This document shows, piece by piece, positions 27,131-37,129 of a stretch of DNA of 64,000 bases (position 1 is the stretch's first letter; every line of letters starts with the position of its first letter). The notes under the pieces are model-generated. The model was not told where the DNA came from. It saw only the letters and a list, made by a program, of their open reading frames with translations, and made no database searches. Source of the DNA: CBDCUW01 sp963734865 (GTDB lineage: Bacteria; Planctomycetota; Planctomycetia; Pirellulales; Pirellulaceae); NCBI GenBank assembly GCA_963734865.1, contig CAVTIV010000019.1:1426001-1490000 (forward strand). Reading direction: 5' to 3'. Position numbers and translations under genes: made by a program.

Positions 27131-29650
27131 ATGAAACCAATCGCGGCAACACGGCAGATCCTGATTTTGGCGGCTGCTTTTTTACCGATCTCGCTCTGCG
27201 CTCAAGCACCGCAGCAAACAACGGGCGAGGTTGGTTCACCGAGCGCCACGACGACCATCGATGGCAAGCAACTCCCCGCGCCCGACCCGAAATTCGGCGG
27301 CGTGATCAAGAACGATGCGCTGCAATCGAAACCGTGGTGGGCGCCGCGCATCGTGCCGCCCAAGGAGGCGCCCAACGTGCTGCTGATCATCACCGATGAC
27401 GCCGGGTTCGGCGTGCCGAGCACTTTCGGAGGCGTCATCCCGACGCCCACGATGGATCGCGTCGCAAAGAACGGTCTGCGCTACAACAACATCCACTCGA
27501 CCGCCCTCTGCTCGCCGACGCGGGCGGCGCTGATCACTGGGCGAAACCATCACTCCGTGGGCTTCGGCGTCATTTCCGAGCAGTCCACCGGCTTCCCCGG
27601 CTACAACAGCATCATTGCCGAGGATAAGGCGACGATTGGCCGCATCCTGCTAGACAACGGTTATGCCACCTCGTGGTTCGGCAAGGATCACAACACGCCG
27701 GCGTTTGCCGCCAGCCAGGTCGGGCCGTTTGACCAATGGCCGACCGGCATGGGCTTCGAGTATTTCTACGGATTCGTGGGTGGGGATGCGAACCAATGGC
27801 AACCCAACCTGTTCCGCAACACGACCCAGATCTATCCCTTCCAGGGCGATCCGCAGTGGAACCTGATCACCGGAATGGCCGACGACGCGATCGGTTACCT
27901 GAATCGCATCAACCAAACGATGCCCAGCAAACCGTTCTTCGTCAAATATGCTCCCGGTGCCACACACGCGCCGCATCATCCAACGAAGGAATGGGTGGAG
28001 AAGATCAGCGCCATGCACCTGTTCGACGAGGGCTGGAACAAGCTTCGCGAGCAGATTTTCGAAAACCAGAAGCGTCTCGGCGTGATCCCGCAGGACACCC
28101 AGTTGGAGCCCTGGCCGACGGATGTCATCAAGAACTGGGATGACTGCACGCCCGAGGAGAAGAAGCTCTACATCAAGCAGGTGGAGATCTTCGCAGCGTA
28201 TGCGGCCTACAACGATCACGAGATCGGGCGCGTCATTCAAACCGTCGAAGAGATGGGTAAACTCGACAACACGCTCATCTTCTACATCAACGGCGACAAC
28301 GGCACCAGTGCCGAAGGCGGCCCGCTCGGCACGCCCAACGAGGTCGCGTTCTTCAACGGCGTTAACATGATGCCGATTGACACACAAATGAAGTGGTATG
28401 ACGTTTGGGGCACCGAGGAAACCTACAATCACATGTCGGCGGGCTGGTCCTGGGCCTTCGACACTCCCTTCACCTGGTTCAAGCAAAACGCCTCCAAGCT
28501 CGGTGGCATCCGTCAGAACATGGCCGTCAGCTGGCCGGCGCGCATCAAGGATAAGGGCGGCCTGCGCGAGCAGTTCTGTCACGTGATCGACATCGTGCCC
28601 ACCATCCTCGAAGCCGGCGGTATCCAGCCGCCCGAATACGTCGACGGTATCAAGCAAAGCCCGATCGAAGGGACGAGCCTGGCCTACACGTTTGACACGA
28701 AGAACGCCCAAGAACCGTCACATCACAAAATCCAGTATTTCGAGATGATGGGCCAGTGGGCGCTCTACAACGAAGGCTGGCTGCTCAGCACCAAGGTGAA
28801 CCGTGCGCGGTGGGAAGCCTTCGGCGCCGCCAATCCTGACCCGCTCAACAACCAGGTCCTCGAACTCTACGACCTCAATACAGATTTCAGCCAATCCAAT
28901 AACATCGCCGACCAAAATCCTAACAGGGTCAAGGAGATGAAGGAGCTATTCATCGCCGAGGCGAAGAAGTATCAGGTCTTCCCGTTGGACGCCTCGGTGG
29001 CCGCCCGTATCGTCGCCCCGCGCCCGAACATCACCGCCGGCCGCAGCGAGTTCGTTTACACTCTGCCGATGGTCGGACTGCCACAGGGAGATTCCCCAGA
29101 CATCCTGAACAGCTCTTACACCATCACCGCCGAAATCACCGTTCCCGAGGGAGGTGCCGAGGGTATGATCCTGACATCCGGCGGACGTTTCGCAGGCTAC
29201 GGCTTCTACCTGCTCAAGGGCAAGCCGGTGTTCTTGTGGAACCTCATTGACCTCAAGCGAGTCAAGTGGCAGGGCCCGGACGTGCTCGCACCCGGCAATC
29301 ATACGCTGGAGTTTGACTTCAAGTATGAAGGCCTCGGCGTCGGCACGCTCGCCTTCAACAACATGAGCGGTCTCGGTCGACCCGGTACCGGCACGCTCAA
29401 GGTGGATGGCAAGGAAGTCGACACACAGACGATGGATAAGACGTTGCCGATGATTTTGCAATGGGACGAGAGCTTCGATATCGGCTCCGACACGTTGACC
29501 GGGGTGAACGACGCGGACTACCAGCCGCCATTCACGTTCACAGGAAAACTCAACAAGCTGACGCTCAAGGTGGACCGGCCGCAATTGTCTCCCGCGGACA
29601 TCAAGAAACTCCAAGAGGGCATGAAGAAAGCCGCCGCCGGACGCGAGTAG
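27131..29650 (+). CDS. Secreted type I arylsulfatase
   Basis: An 839-residue alkaline-phosphatase-fold sulfatase with a signal peptide (ILILAAAFLPISLCAQA). The sequence begins VLLIITDDAGFG with the metal-binding Asp pair. The formylglycine site CSPTR has its Cys at about residue 127, followed by ALITGRN. Further family motifs are FGKDHNTP and YINGDNGT. The C-terminal extension (EITVPEGGAEGMILTSGGRF, then KLTLKVDRPQLSPADIKKL) is a beta-rich domain usual in this long subfamily. It cleaves sulfate esters outside the cytoplasm after activation by a formylglycine-generating enzyme, not seen here. Third-position G/C looks clearly higher than in neighbouring genes, suggesting recent transfer. An antisense frame of over 350 codons inside it is a by-product of that composition. 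Confidence 0.92.
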   Translation: MKPIAATRQILILAAAFLPISLCAQAPQQTTGEVGSPSATTTIDGKQLPAPDPKFGGVIKNDALQSKPWWAPRIVPPKEAPNVLLIITDDAGFGVPSTFGGVIPTPTMDRVAKNGLRYNNIHSTALCSPTRAALITGRNHHSVGFGVISEQSTGFPGYNSIIAEDKATIGRILLDNGYATSWFGKDHNTPAFAASQVGPFDQWPTGMGFEYFYGFVGGDANQWQPNLFRNTTQIYPFQGDPQWNLITGMADDAIGYLNRINQTMPSKPFFVKYAPGATHAPHHPTKEWVEKISAMHLFDEGWNKLREQIFENQKRLGVIPQDTQLEPWPTDVIKNWDDCTPEEKKLYIKQVEIFAAYAAYNDHEIGRVIQTVEEMGKLDNTLIFYINGDNGTSAEGGPLGTPNEVAFFNGVNMMPIDTQMKWYDVWGTEETYNHMSAGWSWAFDTPFTWFKQNASKLGGIRQNMAVSWPARIKDKGGLREQFCHVIDIVPTILEAGGIQPPEYVDGIKQSPIEGTSLAYTFDTKNAQEPSHHKIQYFEMMGQWALYNEGWLLSTKVNRARWEAFGAANPDPLNNQVLELYDLNTDFSQSNNIADQNPNRVKEMKELFIAEAKKYQVFPLDASVAARIVAPRPNITAGRSEFVYTLPMVGLPQGDSPDILNSSYTITAEITVPEGGAEGMILTSGGRFAGYGFYLLKGKPVFLWNLIDLKRVKWQGPDVLAPGNHTLEFDFKYEGLGVGTLAFNNMSGLGRPGTGTLKVDGKEVDTQTMDKTLPMILQWDESFDIGSDTLTGVNDADYQPPFTFTGKLNKLTLKVDRPQLSPADIKKLQEGMKKAAAGRE

Positions 29651-29713
29651 GTTCGCCAACCAGCACGGTGGTGAAACTCCAGATGGTGAAGTGAGTCATT
29701 CGTGCCGCTCTGT

Positions 29714-30985
29714 TCAAGACCCCACACACCATCTGTTTGGAGCGGATGTACCGCCGCATGCGCCTCGACCGAAGCGCCAGGTCAAGCCTAGACCGATCCA
29801 GTAGCTTTCGATCGACGTGGTCGTGAAGTTGCCGAGTTGCTCGGTGTCGCGGAACATCCCTCCGGCCATGAAGTCGAAGTCAACTCCCGGCAACACATCG
29901 GCCACGCCGACACCGAAAGAAATTCGGTGTTGGCTGGTAATCGCCAGCAGGCCTTGCGTGTAGCGTACCGCGGCAAAGTCGGGCTGGACGACGCCGCCGA
30001 CATTCAGCCCGAGTGCGTTATCAATTGGGTTTTCTGCCCACACATAACCGGCCCGTAATCGATACCGGCCCCGCGTGTATTGAGTCCCAAACTGCACCAC
30101 CCATTGGTTGTCATAAATTGCCTTGTACAACGATGCTTCGTCCCAGAGCTTGTAGACCACGTCCATCCCCACCAGCAGACGCCCGTTCATCAGACCGCCG
30201 TTGGCCACGCCGAAGCCGATGTTCTGCGGAAGGTCCATCTTCACGTCAAACGCCGTCTGGCCGAGACCAGGATTGAGTAGCACGGCATTGTCGAACGTGT
30301 ATGATTGCTTGGTCTGGTAGTAGCCACCCACGGTTAGCGAGTCGGTCAGCAGGTAATTCGCTCCGATTGTCCCTCGCAGTGCGTAGTCCGGTGTCATCCC
30401 ACCGACTCCCACGAACGGACCATCAAAAAACGCGATCCCTAGCGACATGCTCGCGCCTACCGACAGACGATCGGTCAGGTCGACGCCCAATGACACCGGC
30501 ATGTTAAAAATCGTCTGCCCTGTGTTCGTCCCATGGCTCGCGGGTATCTGACGAAAATCGACGAAGCCCCCGGCCGTTGTGATGAACCCGAATCCTAACG
30601 TGGCGGGCAAGCCCAACTCGCTCAGGTCTTGTGTCACTCCGATGTTCCCCACCGGAGTTCCGGGTGCAGTCGATTTGGCAGAAAACGGCTCAATCAACGG
30701 CGCACCGATGACGGGAATGTTGTTGGTCTGGGTCAGATTGAAGGTGGGTTCGGCCCAACCGCCTCCAAACATCACCTGCGTGCCCCGGAATTGAGTTAGC
30801 GCCGCCGGATTGGCATTCATCGCGCTGGTTAAATCCTGGGGACGAGCGATACTCACGCCACCCATTCCGCCTGACGCCGGCATCATCGTGTTGTGCAGCT
30901 CGACGCCGAATGACTGGCCCGGCGCCCGATTGGTCGATGCGACACAACCAACCACAGCCATCAAACAAAATGCAAATCGACGCAT
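29714..30985 (-). CDS. FadL/TodX-like outer-membrane transport protein
   Basis: A 423-residue beta-barrel protein with a signal peptide (FAFCLMAVVGCVAS...GQ). After it come FGVELHNTMMPASGGMGG and AMNANPAALTQFRG, the conserved N-terminal hatch pattern of the FadL family (NPA motif). Alternating amphipathic strands follow (LSVGASMSLGIAFFDG, LTVGGYYQTKQSY, YRLRAGYVWAENPIDN), ending IGLGLTWRFG. FadL proteins pass hydrophobic compounds across the outer membrane; the substrate here is unknown. It converges on the arylsulfatase with a 63-base gap. A short tail after the terminal strand (GACGGTSAPNRWCVGS) is unusual for a barrel, which normally ends in an aromatic residue. Confidence 0.8.
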   Translation of the reverse strand: MRRFAFCLMAVVGCVASTNRAPGQSFGVELHNTMMPASGGMGGVSIARPQDLTSAMNANPAALTQFRGTQVMFGGGWAEPTFNLTQTNNIPVIGAPLIEPFSAKSTAPGTPVGNIGVTQDLSELGLPATLGFGFITTAGGFVDFRQIPASHGTNTGQTIFNMPVSLGVDLTDRLSVGASMSLGIAFFDGPFVGVGGMTPDYALRGTIGANYLLTDSLTVGGYYQTKQSYTFDNAVLLNPGLGQTAFDVKMDLPQNIGFGVANGGLMNGRLLVGMDVVYKLWDEASLYKAIYDNQWVVQFGTQYTRGRYRLRAGYVWAENPIDNALGLNVGGVVQPDFAAVRYTQGLLAITSQHRISFGVGVADVLPGVDFDFMAGGMFRDTEQLGNFTTTSIESYWIGLGLTWRFGRGACGGTSAPNRWCVGS

Positions 30986-31167
30986 GACAGGAATCCATTC
31001 CTCGAGTCGTGAAAGTCCAATCGGCGAAACACCTCGGCCGATTTGACTGCGTTCCTTCTACTAGTTCGGGACGAAATGATTGTGACATCCGCTTGTTTCA
31101 TGGAGACAGTAAAGTCATCGCAATCGTCGACATTCCTTGCGAATCGGCCATCTCGGCCGGATCATCG

Positions 31168-31212
31168 CATCCTGTCAGGGGCCATCCCGTCAGGGGCCAT
31201 CCCGTCAGGGGC
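31168..31212. repeat. Three tandem copies of a 15-bp unit
   Basis: CATCCYGTCAGGGGC is repeated exactly three times, with one base change in the first copy. There are no spacers, so this is not CRISPR. It lies in the non-coding part between the FadL-like gene and the porin remnant. Confidence 0.9.
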
Positions 31213-31331
31213 CACGACATTTCCGATTGAATCAATTCTGCGGCGCTCGAACGACGATGACAAGAAACGGTGCGCACCGTTCATCGTTTCCTCCGCCTCA
31301 TGCCCTCCACGGCAGAAGTGCATGCAGACTT

Positions 31332-31586
31332 CACCGTTTCCATGCGGGATATGGAGTGGACGACCCCAACGACAAAGACAGCTTGCTTGGACGAAGCTTC
31401 AACCAATTCATCTTCGCCAACCTCGTCTACGACATCACCCAACGATTCACCACCGGGTTGGAAGTCACCTACTGGAAAACGCTTTATTACGAGACGCGAA
31501 CGGGTCTGATCCCAGCGGATCAACTCGCCCCGACGCAGCCAGGCGAGGCCGTCACGATCGACTGGATGGTGAAGTATGAGTTTTAG
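31332..31586 (+). pseudogene. C-terminal remnant of a planctomycete porin-like protein
   Basis: About 84 codons read FHAGYGVDDPNDKD, GRSFNQFIFANLVYDITQ, TTGLEVTYWKTLYYE and end IDWMVKYEF. The alternating pattern and terminal Phe are those of the last strands of an outer-membrane barrel. The sequence is close in style to planctomycete porin C-termini, with the N/Y-D-(I/V)T and GLEVSxWKT strands. No start codon, signal peptide or upstream barrel exists in 30986-31331, which holds only a short repeat. It is therefore a truncated relic. The gap 30986-31331 otherwise shows nothing recognisable. Confidence 0.65.
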
Positions 31587-31632
31587 GCTCTCTGACCGAC
31601 CCTACTCTTCTTTTTCACGTCGCTGTCGCTTG

Positions 31633-32112
31633 TTAGCGGTCTATGCGTGAGCCGGCGTTGTCGATTGCATCGGGCGTGCCACGCACCTTCACGAATCCTG
31701 AAATGCAAACGATCGTCGCGGCGAGTAGCACTAAAATCCTCAGCCATTTGCTCCGTTTATCGCGAATCCACTGAAGCTTTTCGCTTCGACCCACCAGTGC
31801 GGCGGCGATAAAAAAGACGACCAAAGCAAGCAATATCTTCGTGCCGATCAAACCGTGGTACAGTCCATCCCCCTCGTGATTGGGGATCGCACGGTAATAG
31901 TTGTAGAATCCGCTGACCAAAAACAGTAGCACGCCGATGTGAACGAAGCGTTTCCATCGCGAGGTAATGGCGGTGGCGAGTTGTTGGTGCGGCTGGTCGC
32001 TCAGGTCCCTTGCCGATGGCATCAGCACGAACGCCGTGAACACGCTGCCACCGACAAGCGTGATCGCGGTTCCGATATGAACGATTCGCGATAAGACGTC
32101 GAGCAGCAACAT
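31633..32112 (-). CDS. Small integral membrane protein (CopD-like)
   Basis: About 159 residues with four predicted membrane helices: HIGTAITLVGGSVFTAFVL, FVHIGVLLFLVSGFYNYY, GTKILLALVVFFIAAALV and ILVLLAATIVCISGF. The His near each of the first two helices and the overall layout resemble the CopD/DUF2269-like membrane family, but the match is by pattern only. The ATG at 32112 is chosen because it begins just before the first helix; the frame upstream is open but basic and non-conserved. The 287 bases between it and the divergent gene at 32400 contain small inverted repeats and no gene. Confidence 0.65.
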   Translation of the reverse strand: MLLLDVLSRIVHIGTAITLVGGSVFTAFVLMPSARDLSDQPHQQLATAITSRWKRFVHIGVLLFLVSGFYNYYRAIPNHEGDGLYHGLIGTKILLALVVFFIAAALVGRSEKLQWIRDKRSKWLRILVLLAATIVCISGFVKVRGTPDAIDNAGSRIDR

Positions 32113-32399
32113 GGTTTTCAATTCGCAGGGGAAGGTCGGTTTGGTCTTTCGTCCGTAAGGATACCGCCTCTTTGGCCGCTCCGTCACCGGAGTGGCAACC
32201 GTCGGTCGAAACAAGCCCTGCTCCACTCCGGCAGGGGGAAAAGCAAGTTCCACTTTTGCCGGAACTGCATCGCTGTGGCTGTGGGTCTGCCGCCTTCGCG
32301 AATATCTTCCCAGCGGCGGGCTGGAAGTTGCCCTGCGGCGTGGTCGGTGTTGTACGATGGGAGTCGAAAAACGTGCCTTTCCTTCCTTAGGTGATTTCG

Positions 32400-34802
32400 A
32401 TGCGAGCTTGTTGCCTGTTGATACTTGCCGGTTTTTTGTGTTCGATGTTGGCTCAGCCGCAGGCGACGACGGCTGATGAATTGGACATCGTCTTCGACGT
32501 CGATCGTCAGCCGCTGGTTGCGGCCACGTCGAGATTGAACGAAGCGCTTCAGTATTCCGGGTCGCCGCTGAGCGATGAAACGCTTCAGAAACTGAAGGAA
32601 GCTGCCGCGATGCAGCGCGACGTCGACGCGGTCAAGGCAATACAAGCGGTGTTGGATCCTTTGTGTCTGGTCGAGGTGCACATCAATGCCGAGAGCCGTG
32701 TGAAAGTGAAAGAGGGCCCAGTCAAGAAAGAATTGCTTCAGGAAAGCTTCCGCGCGTTTCTGGTCAAAGTGCACAACGAGGCCGGAATCAATCCGGAGTT
32801 GGTGGTCGAAAGTCCCAACTCGGCGCCGGTGTATCAACGCGGCAAAGGTGCACGGCAGCAGCCTCGCTCGGACGAGCAACTCGTTGACCCGGACGAGGTG
32901 TCGAATCGATGGCTGGACGTCTCGTTGATGCGTCGGGAACCGATGAAGCCAAAACTCTCGGGACTCGCGGTGGAATACAAGATAATCCTGCTGAACAGTC
33001 GCGACGCGGGTAAACGCGAGGCGTCGCTGGCCTTCAATATCGGCCAGGGAACACAGGACATTGGTTTTCGTAACGCCGCGGCGATTCTGTTCGACTGCCA
33101 ACCGGCGGTTCGAGTGACGCTGAATGTCAAAGACGTCGATGGCAGCGGAACGACGGCGGCCTTTGTGATCAAGAACGGTGAAGGCAGCGTGTTTCCCAAT
33201 CCCGCTCGTCGGCTCGCACCGGACTTTTTCTTCCATCACCAGATCTATCGAGCTGACGGAGAAACCGTGTCGCTGCCGCCGGACGACTACACGATCACTG
33301 TCACCCGAGGGCCCGAGTATCTGCCGATCAAGTTGGACGTGACGGTCCCCGACACCAAGCAATATGCGGTCGATGTGCAATTGAAGCGATGGATTCATAT
33401 CGCCCAGCGGCATTGGTATTCCGGTGATCATCATGTTCATGCGGCCGGCTGCGCGCATTACGACAGCCCGACCGAAGGTGTCGGACCGGAAGACATGATG
33501 CGTCATATCCTGGGAGAAGACCTGAACGTCGGATGTGTGCTCAGTTGGGGGCCCTGTTGGTACACGCAAAAACAATTCTTTGAGGGCCGTGCGTCCAAGC
33601 TGTCCACGCCCGAATACCTGATGCGTTATGACGTCGAAGTCAGTGGGTTTCCATCGTCGCACGCCGGCCATCTGTGCCTGCTGAAACTCAGTGAAGATGA
33701 CTACCCCGGCACCGAGACGATCGAGCAGTGGCCCAGTTGGACGATGCCGGTTTTGCAATGGGGCCAACAGCAAGGTGGAATCGTCGGTTACAGCCATAGC
33801 GGCTGGGGGTTGGCGCTGCCGGACATCATGCCCGATGGCAGTCGCAAGTTCATCGGCCGACCATGGGGAGGTGCACCGCAACAGTGGGCAGGAAAAGCGG
33901 CCAGCAAATTGCCTGACTACGCGATGCCGCCGTTTGATGGGATTGGTGCCAACGAGTACATCGTGACGACAGCACATGGCGTCTGTGACTTCATTTCGAC
34001 GGTCGACACGCCGGCCATTTGGGAGCTGAATATCTGGTATCACACTTTGAATTGTGGAATGACCTCACGAATCAGCGGTGAAACCGACTTTCCCTGCATT
34101 TACGGTGATCGTGTCGGGCTCGGCCGGATCTACGTTCAGTTGGATGACGAACAAGAGTTGAACTATGACAACTGGGTCGAGGGACTGAAGCAGGGCCGCA
34201 GCTACTGTGGCGACGGCCTCAGTCATATCCTGGACTTTGCCGTCAACGGATTGGGGGTCGGGCAGAAGTCTTCACCATCATCGGACGCGAGTCGATTGGA
34301 TCTCGATGGGCCGCAGAAAATCGAGGTGACCTTCGACGCCGCGGCACTTCTGGAGCCTTCACCGACAGCCGAAACCGAGCGGATTCGGGGTTTGCGGCTG
34401 GACGAAAAGCCGTATTGGCACATCGAGCGCAGCAGAATCGCTGACACACGAGAGGTGCCTGTAGAATTGATCGTCAATGGCGAGGTCGTTGCGACTCGAT
34501 CGCTGACGGCCGATGGCAGCGTGAAATCGTTCAGTATTCCCGTTGAGATCGAAAAGTCATCGTGGGTCGCCGTTCGCATCCTGCCCTCGGTTCACACCAA
34601 CCCGATCTTTGTCCACATCGATGATCAGCCGATTCGAGCGAACGCCAGGAGTGCAAAATGGTGCATCGACGCGGTGCAAACTTGTTGGCAGGCAAAGCGG
34701 GGGAATATTCACGAATCGGAACGTGCCGATGCCAAGAAAGCGTATGACCAGGCGGAAGCGATTTACCGCCGGATTTTGGACGAGGCGCAAGCGGTACAGT
34801 GA
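32400..34802 (+). CDS. CehA/McbA-type (PHP-like) secreted metallohydrolase
   Basis: About 800 residues with a signal peptide (MRACCLLILAGFLCSMLAQ). The N-terminal 300 residues are of unknown fold. From about residue 335 comes the hydrolase core: WYSGDHHVHAAGCAHY, the GDxHxH metal-ligand motif of the PHP-related CehA/McbA group. Later come GIVGYSHSGWG, another His motif, and GANEYIVTTAHGVCDF. Members of that group hydrolyse carbamates and phosphoesters, but most planctomycete relatives are untested. The ATG at 32400 has AGGTGA upstream; a GTG at 32391 is also in frame. A 619-codon antisense frame across it is judged a shadow. A sulfatase follows on the same strand after 69 bases. Confidence 0.78.
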   Translation: MRACCLLILAGFLCSMLAQPQATTADELDIVFDVDRQPLVAATSRLNEALQYSGSPLSDETLQKLKEAAAMQRDVDAVKAIQAVLDPLCLVEVHINAESRVKVKEGPVKKELLQESFRAFLVKVHNEAGINPELVVESPNSAPVYQRGKGARQQPRSDEQLVDPDEVSNRWLDVSLMRREPMKPKLSGLAVEYKIILLNSRDAGKREASLAFNIGQGTQDIGFRNAAAILFDCQPAVRVTLNVKDVDGSGTTAAFVIKNGEGSVFPNPARRLAPDFFFHHQIYRADGETVSLPPDDYTITVTRGPEYLPIKLDVTVPDTKQYAVDVQLKRWIHIAQRHWYSGDHHVHAAGCAHYDSPTEGVGPEDMMRHILGEDLNVGCVLSWGPCWYTQKQFFEGRASKLSTPEYLMRYDVEVSGFPSSHAGHLCLLKLSEDDYPGTETIEQWPSWTMPVLQWGQQQGGIVGYSHSGWGLALPDIMPDGSRKFIGRPWGGAPQQWAGKAASKLPDYAMPPFDGIGANEYIVTTAHGVCDFISTVDTPAIWELNIWYHTLNCGMTSRISGETDFPCIYGDRVGLGRIYVQLDDEQELNYDNWVEGLKQGRSYCGDGLSHILDFAVNGLGVGQKSSPSSDASRLDLDGPQKIEVTFDAAALLEPSPTAETERIRGLRLDEKPYWHIERSRIADTREVPVELIVNGEVVATRSLTADGSVKSFSIPVEIEKSSWVAVRILPSVHTNPIFVHIDDQPIRANARSAKWCIDAVQTCWQAKRGNIHESERADAKKAYDQAEAIYRRILDEAQAVQ

Positions 34803-34871
34803 GTTTCGGTTAGACTCAGTTGTCAGTCCAACCATCCGTCCAACCATCCATCCTTCTGTGATGAGTCGATC

Positions 34872-37046
34872 ATGCGTTTTGTAAGCTCGTTGTTGATGAC
34901 CGCTGTGGCCGTCGCCGTTTACGCCGCGGACAAGCCGAACATCATTTACATCATGTCCGACGACATGGGATTTTCCGATATCGGTTGTTATGGAAGCGAA
35001 ATCGAAACGCCTCATCTGGATGAACTTGCCGCCGGCGGTTTGCGATTCACGCAGTTTTATAACACCGCGCGGTGCTGTCCAACACGGGCAAGTCTGATGT
35101 CGGGTCTGTACCCGCACCAGGCGGGTGTCGGGCACATGATGAACGATCGTGGTTATGACGGATACCGTGGCGACTTGAATCGACAATGCGTCACCATTCC
35201 CGAGGTCTTGAAGACGGCCGGCTATCGTACCTACATGGTGGGCAAGTGGCATGTGACAAAGGAAATCAAGCCAAAAAGTGAAGCCGACAAACACAATTGG
35301 CCTCGGCAGCGAGGCTTTGATCGTTTTTATGGAACGATCCATGGAGCGGGCAGCTTTTTTGATCCCAACACACTGACCCGCGACAACGAATACATCTCGC
35401 CGCTGGCGGATGAACAGTATGGGCCCGATCAGATGGCCAATGGAGAGTTTTATTACACCGACGCGATCGCTGATCATGCGGTGCGGTATATCTCGGAGCA
35501 CCACCATCAATCGGATGACCAACCTTTTTTCTTATACGTCAGCTTTACCGCGGCGCACTGGCCAATGCACGCACTGGAAAAGGACATCGCCAAGTACAAA
35601 GGGAAGTACGACTCGGGCTACGACGCGATTCGCAGCGCTCGATACAAGAAGATGGTCAAGTTGGGGCTGATCGACGAAGCGAACACCGTGAATTGGCCCA
35701 TTCCAGACGAGTGGAAAGAAAACGAGTACTGGGAGTGGGACAAACGCAACATGGAAGTCTATGCGGCGATGATCGACAGCATGGACCAGGGAATCGGTCG
35801 CATCGTTGAATCGCTGAAAGATACGGGACAGTTCGAGAACACCTTGATCTGTTTCTTCCAAGACAACGGTGGGTGTGCGGAGAACTATGGACGTGGCGGA
35901 ATCGGTAAACCGCGACGCACCGGGCCGACGTTGCCGGTCTTGCCAGCCGATTACCTGCAGCCCGACATGACACCCAAACAGACCCGCGACGGTTTTCCGA
36001 TTCGCACCGGCAAAGGCGCCATGGCGGGACCGGCCGACACCGCAATCGGTTATGGTCGCGGTTGGGCAACGGTGTCCAATACACCGTTTCGCGAGTACAA
36101 ACACTGGACGCACGAAGGGGGCATTTCAACTCCGCTGATCGCTCATTGGCCCGATACGATCAAACGCCATGGCGAACTGGAATCGACGCCGGGGCATTTG
36201 ATCGATTTGATGGCCACGGCGGTCGCGGTTGCGGACGCAAACTATCCTAAAACTTTTCATCACGGTGAAACAATCAAGCCGATGGAGGGCAAGAGCCTCG
36301 TGCCCGCGTTTTTGGGCCAGGGGATCGAGCGGGAAGCGATCTACTGGGAGCATGAAGGAAATCGTGCGATCCGCCGCGGCGATTACAAACTGGTCGCCAA
36401 AGGCGCTCGTGGCCCATGGGAGTTGTACAACATTGCCAACGACCGCAGCGAACAAAATGATTTGAGCCGAGAGCAACCCGATCTGGCGAAGGAGTTGGCT
36501 GACATGTGGCAGGTGTACGCCGAACGAGCCAACGTGTTGCCGATGAATCCAAATTCCAACAACGACAAGAAGACGGGTTTCAACCGAAAACAAAAGCGAT
36601 TCGTGCTGAACCAGGGTGACGATCTGCCTCGCGAGGAGGCACCTTTCGTTCAAGGACGGGCGTTTTCAGTGCTGGCAGATGCGCATCTCGAAGGTGATGG
36701 GGTGATCGTTGCCCAAGGTGGCGTGACTCACGGATGGGCTCTCTATTTCCAGGACAGCGTGTTGCATTTCGCGGCCACCGACGACGGTCACCGAACGGTC
36801 ATCACGGGAGGACCGGCGTTGCAAGGCGATGTCGAGGTTGGCGCGGCTATCGACAACGCGGGCGCCGTGTCGATTCGTGTCGGTGACGAAATTGTGGCGA
36901 CAGGCATGTTGTCTGGTTTGTTGAGTCAGCAACCGCTCGACGGGCTGCAGGTCGGTAGTGACTTCGATGGGAACGTCGGAAACTACAAGACGCCATTCAA
37001 GATCGACGGAAACGTCACGAGGGTGATTGTCGAGATCACCAGGTAG
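34872..37046 (+). CDS. Secreted sulfatase
   Basis: A 724-residue type I sulfatase with a signal peptide (MRFVSSLLMTAVAVAVYA). It opens NIIYIMSDDMGFSDIGCYG (metal Asp pair). The formylglycine site is CCPTR, with the modified Cys being the first, at about residue 68, then ASLMSGLYPHQAG. Next come VGKWHV, HWPMHALEKDI and FFQDNGG. After the catalytic domain (to about 560) there is an extra beta-rich module (FSVLADAHLEGDGVIVAQGG to the end), seen in many planctomycete sulfatases. Its position after a CehA/McbA-like hydrolase and before an SDR suggests a small catabolic cluster acting on sulfated organic matter (inference). Confidence 0.93.
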   Translation: MRFVSSLLMTAVAVAVYAADKPNIIYIMSDDMGFSDIGCYGSEIETPHLDELAAGGLRFTQFYNTARCCPTRASLMSGLYPHQAGVGHMMNDRGYDGYRGDLNRQCVTIPEVLKTAGYRTYMVGKWHVTKEIKPKSEADKHNWPRQRGFDRFYGTIHGAGSFFDPNTLTRDNEYISPLADEQYGPDQMANGEFYYTDAIADHAVRYISEHHHQSDDQPFFLYVSFTAAHWPMHALEKDIAKYKGKYDSGYDAIRSARYKKMVKLGLIDEANTVNWPIPDEWKENEYWEWDKRNMEVYAAMIDSMDQGIGRIVESLKDTGQFENTLICFFQDNGGCAENYGRGGIGKPRRTGPTLPVLPADYLQPDMTPKQTRDGFPIRTGKGAMAGPADTAIGYGRGWATVSNTPFREYKHWTHEGGISTPLIAHWPDTIKRHGELESTPGHLIDLMATAVAVADANYPKTFHHGETIKPMEGKSLVPAFLGQGIEREAIYWEHEGNRAIRRGDYKLVAKGARGPWELYNIANDRSEQNDLSREQPDLAKELADMWQVYAERANVLPMNPNSNNDKKTGFNRKQKRFVLNQGDDLPREEAPFVQGRAFSVLADAHLEGDGVIVAQGGVTHGWALYFQDSVLHFAATDDGHRTVITGGPALQGDVEVGAAIDNAGAVSIRVGDEIVATGMLSGLLSQQPLDGLQVGSDFDGNVGNYKTPFKIDGNVTRVIVEITR

Positions 37047-37129
37047 CTGTTCTTGGCGAGCGACTGGTTGTCAGATAGGCTTCCTGGGTATTCACTCGGT
37101 TTTGGGAATCTATCAGCGAAAGTCAGCTC

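Noticed and set aside
27650..28711. A 353-codon antisense frame inside the arylsulfatase
   Set aside because: It results from very high third-position G/C in the sulfatase; the translated sequence resembles no family.
31168..31212. Short direct repeats as a CRISPR array
   Set aside because: The 15-bp units are contiguous with no spacers, and no cas gene is present in the window.
32160..32290. Second MITE-like copy, suggested by GGAGTGGC and CCACTTTTGCC words
   Set aside because: Only short shared words occur and no matching terminal repeats. The small hairpins there are imperfect.
32184..34043. A 619-codon antisense frame opposite the CehA/McbA-like hydrolase
   Set aside because: The sense strand carries a signal peptide and the GDxHxH motif. 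The antisense product has no recognisable family and mirrors codon bias of the sense gene.
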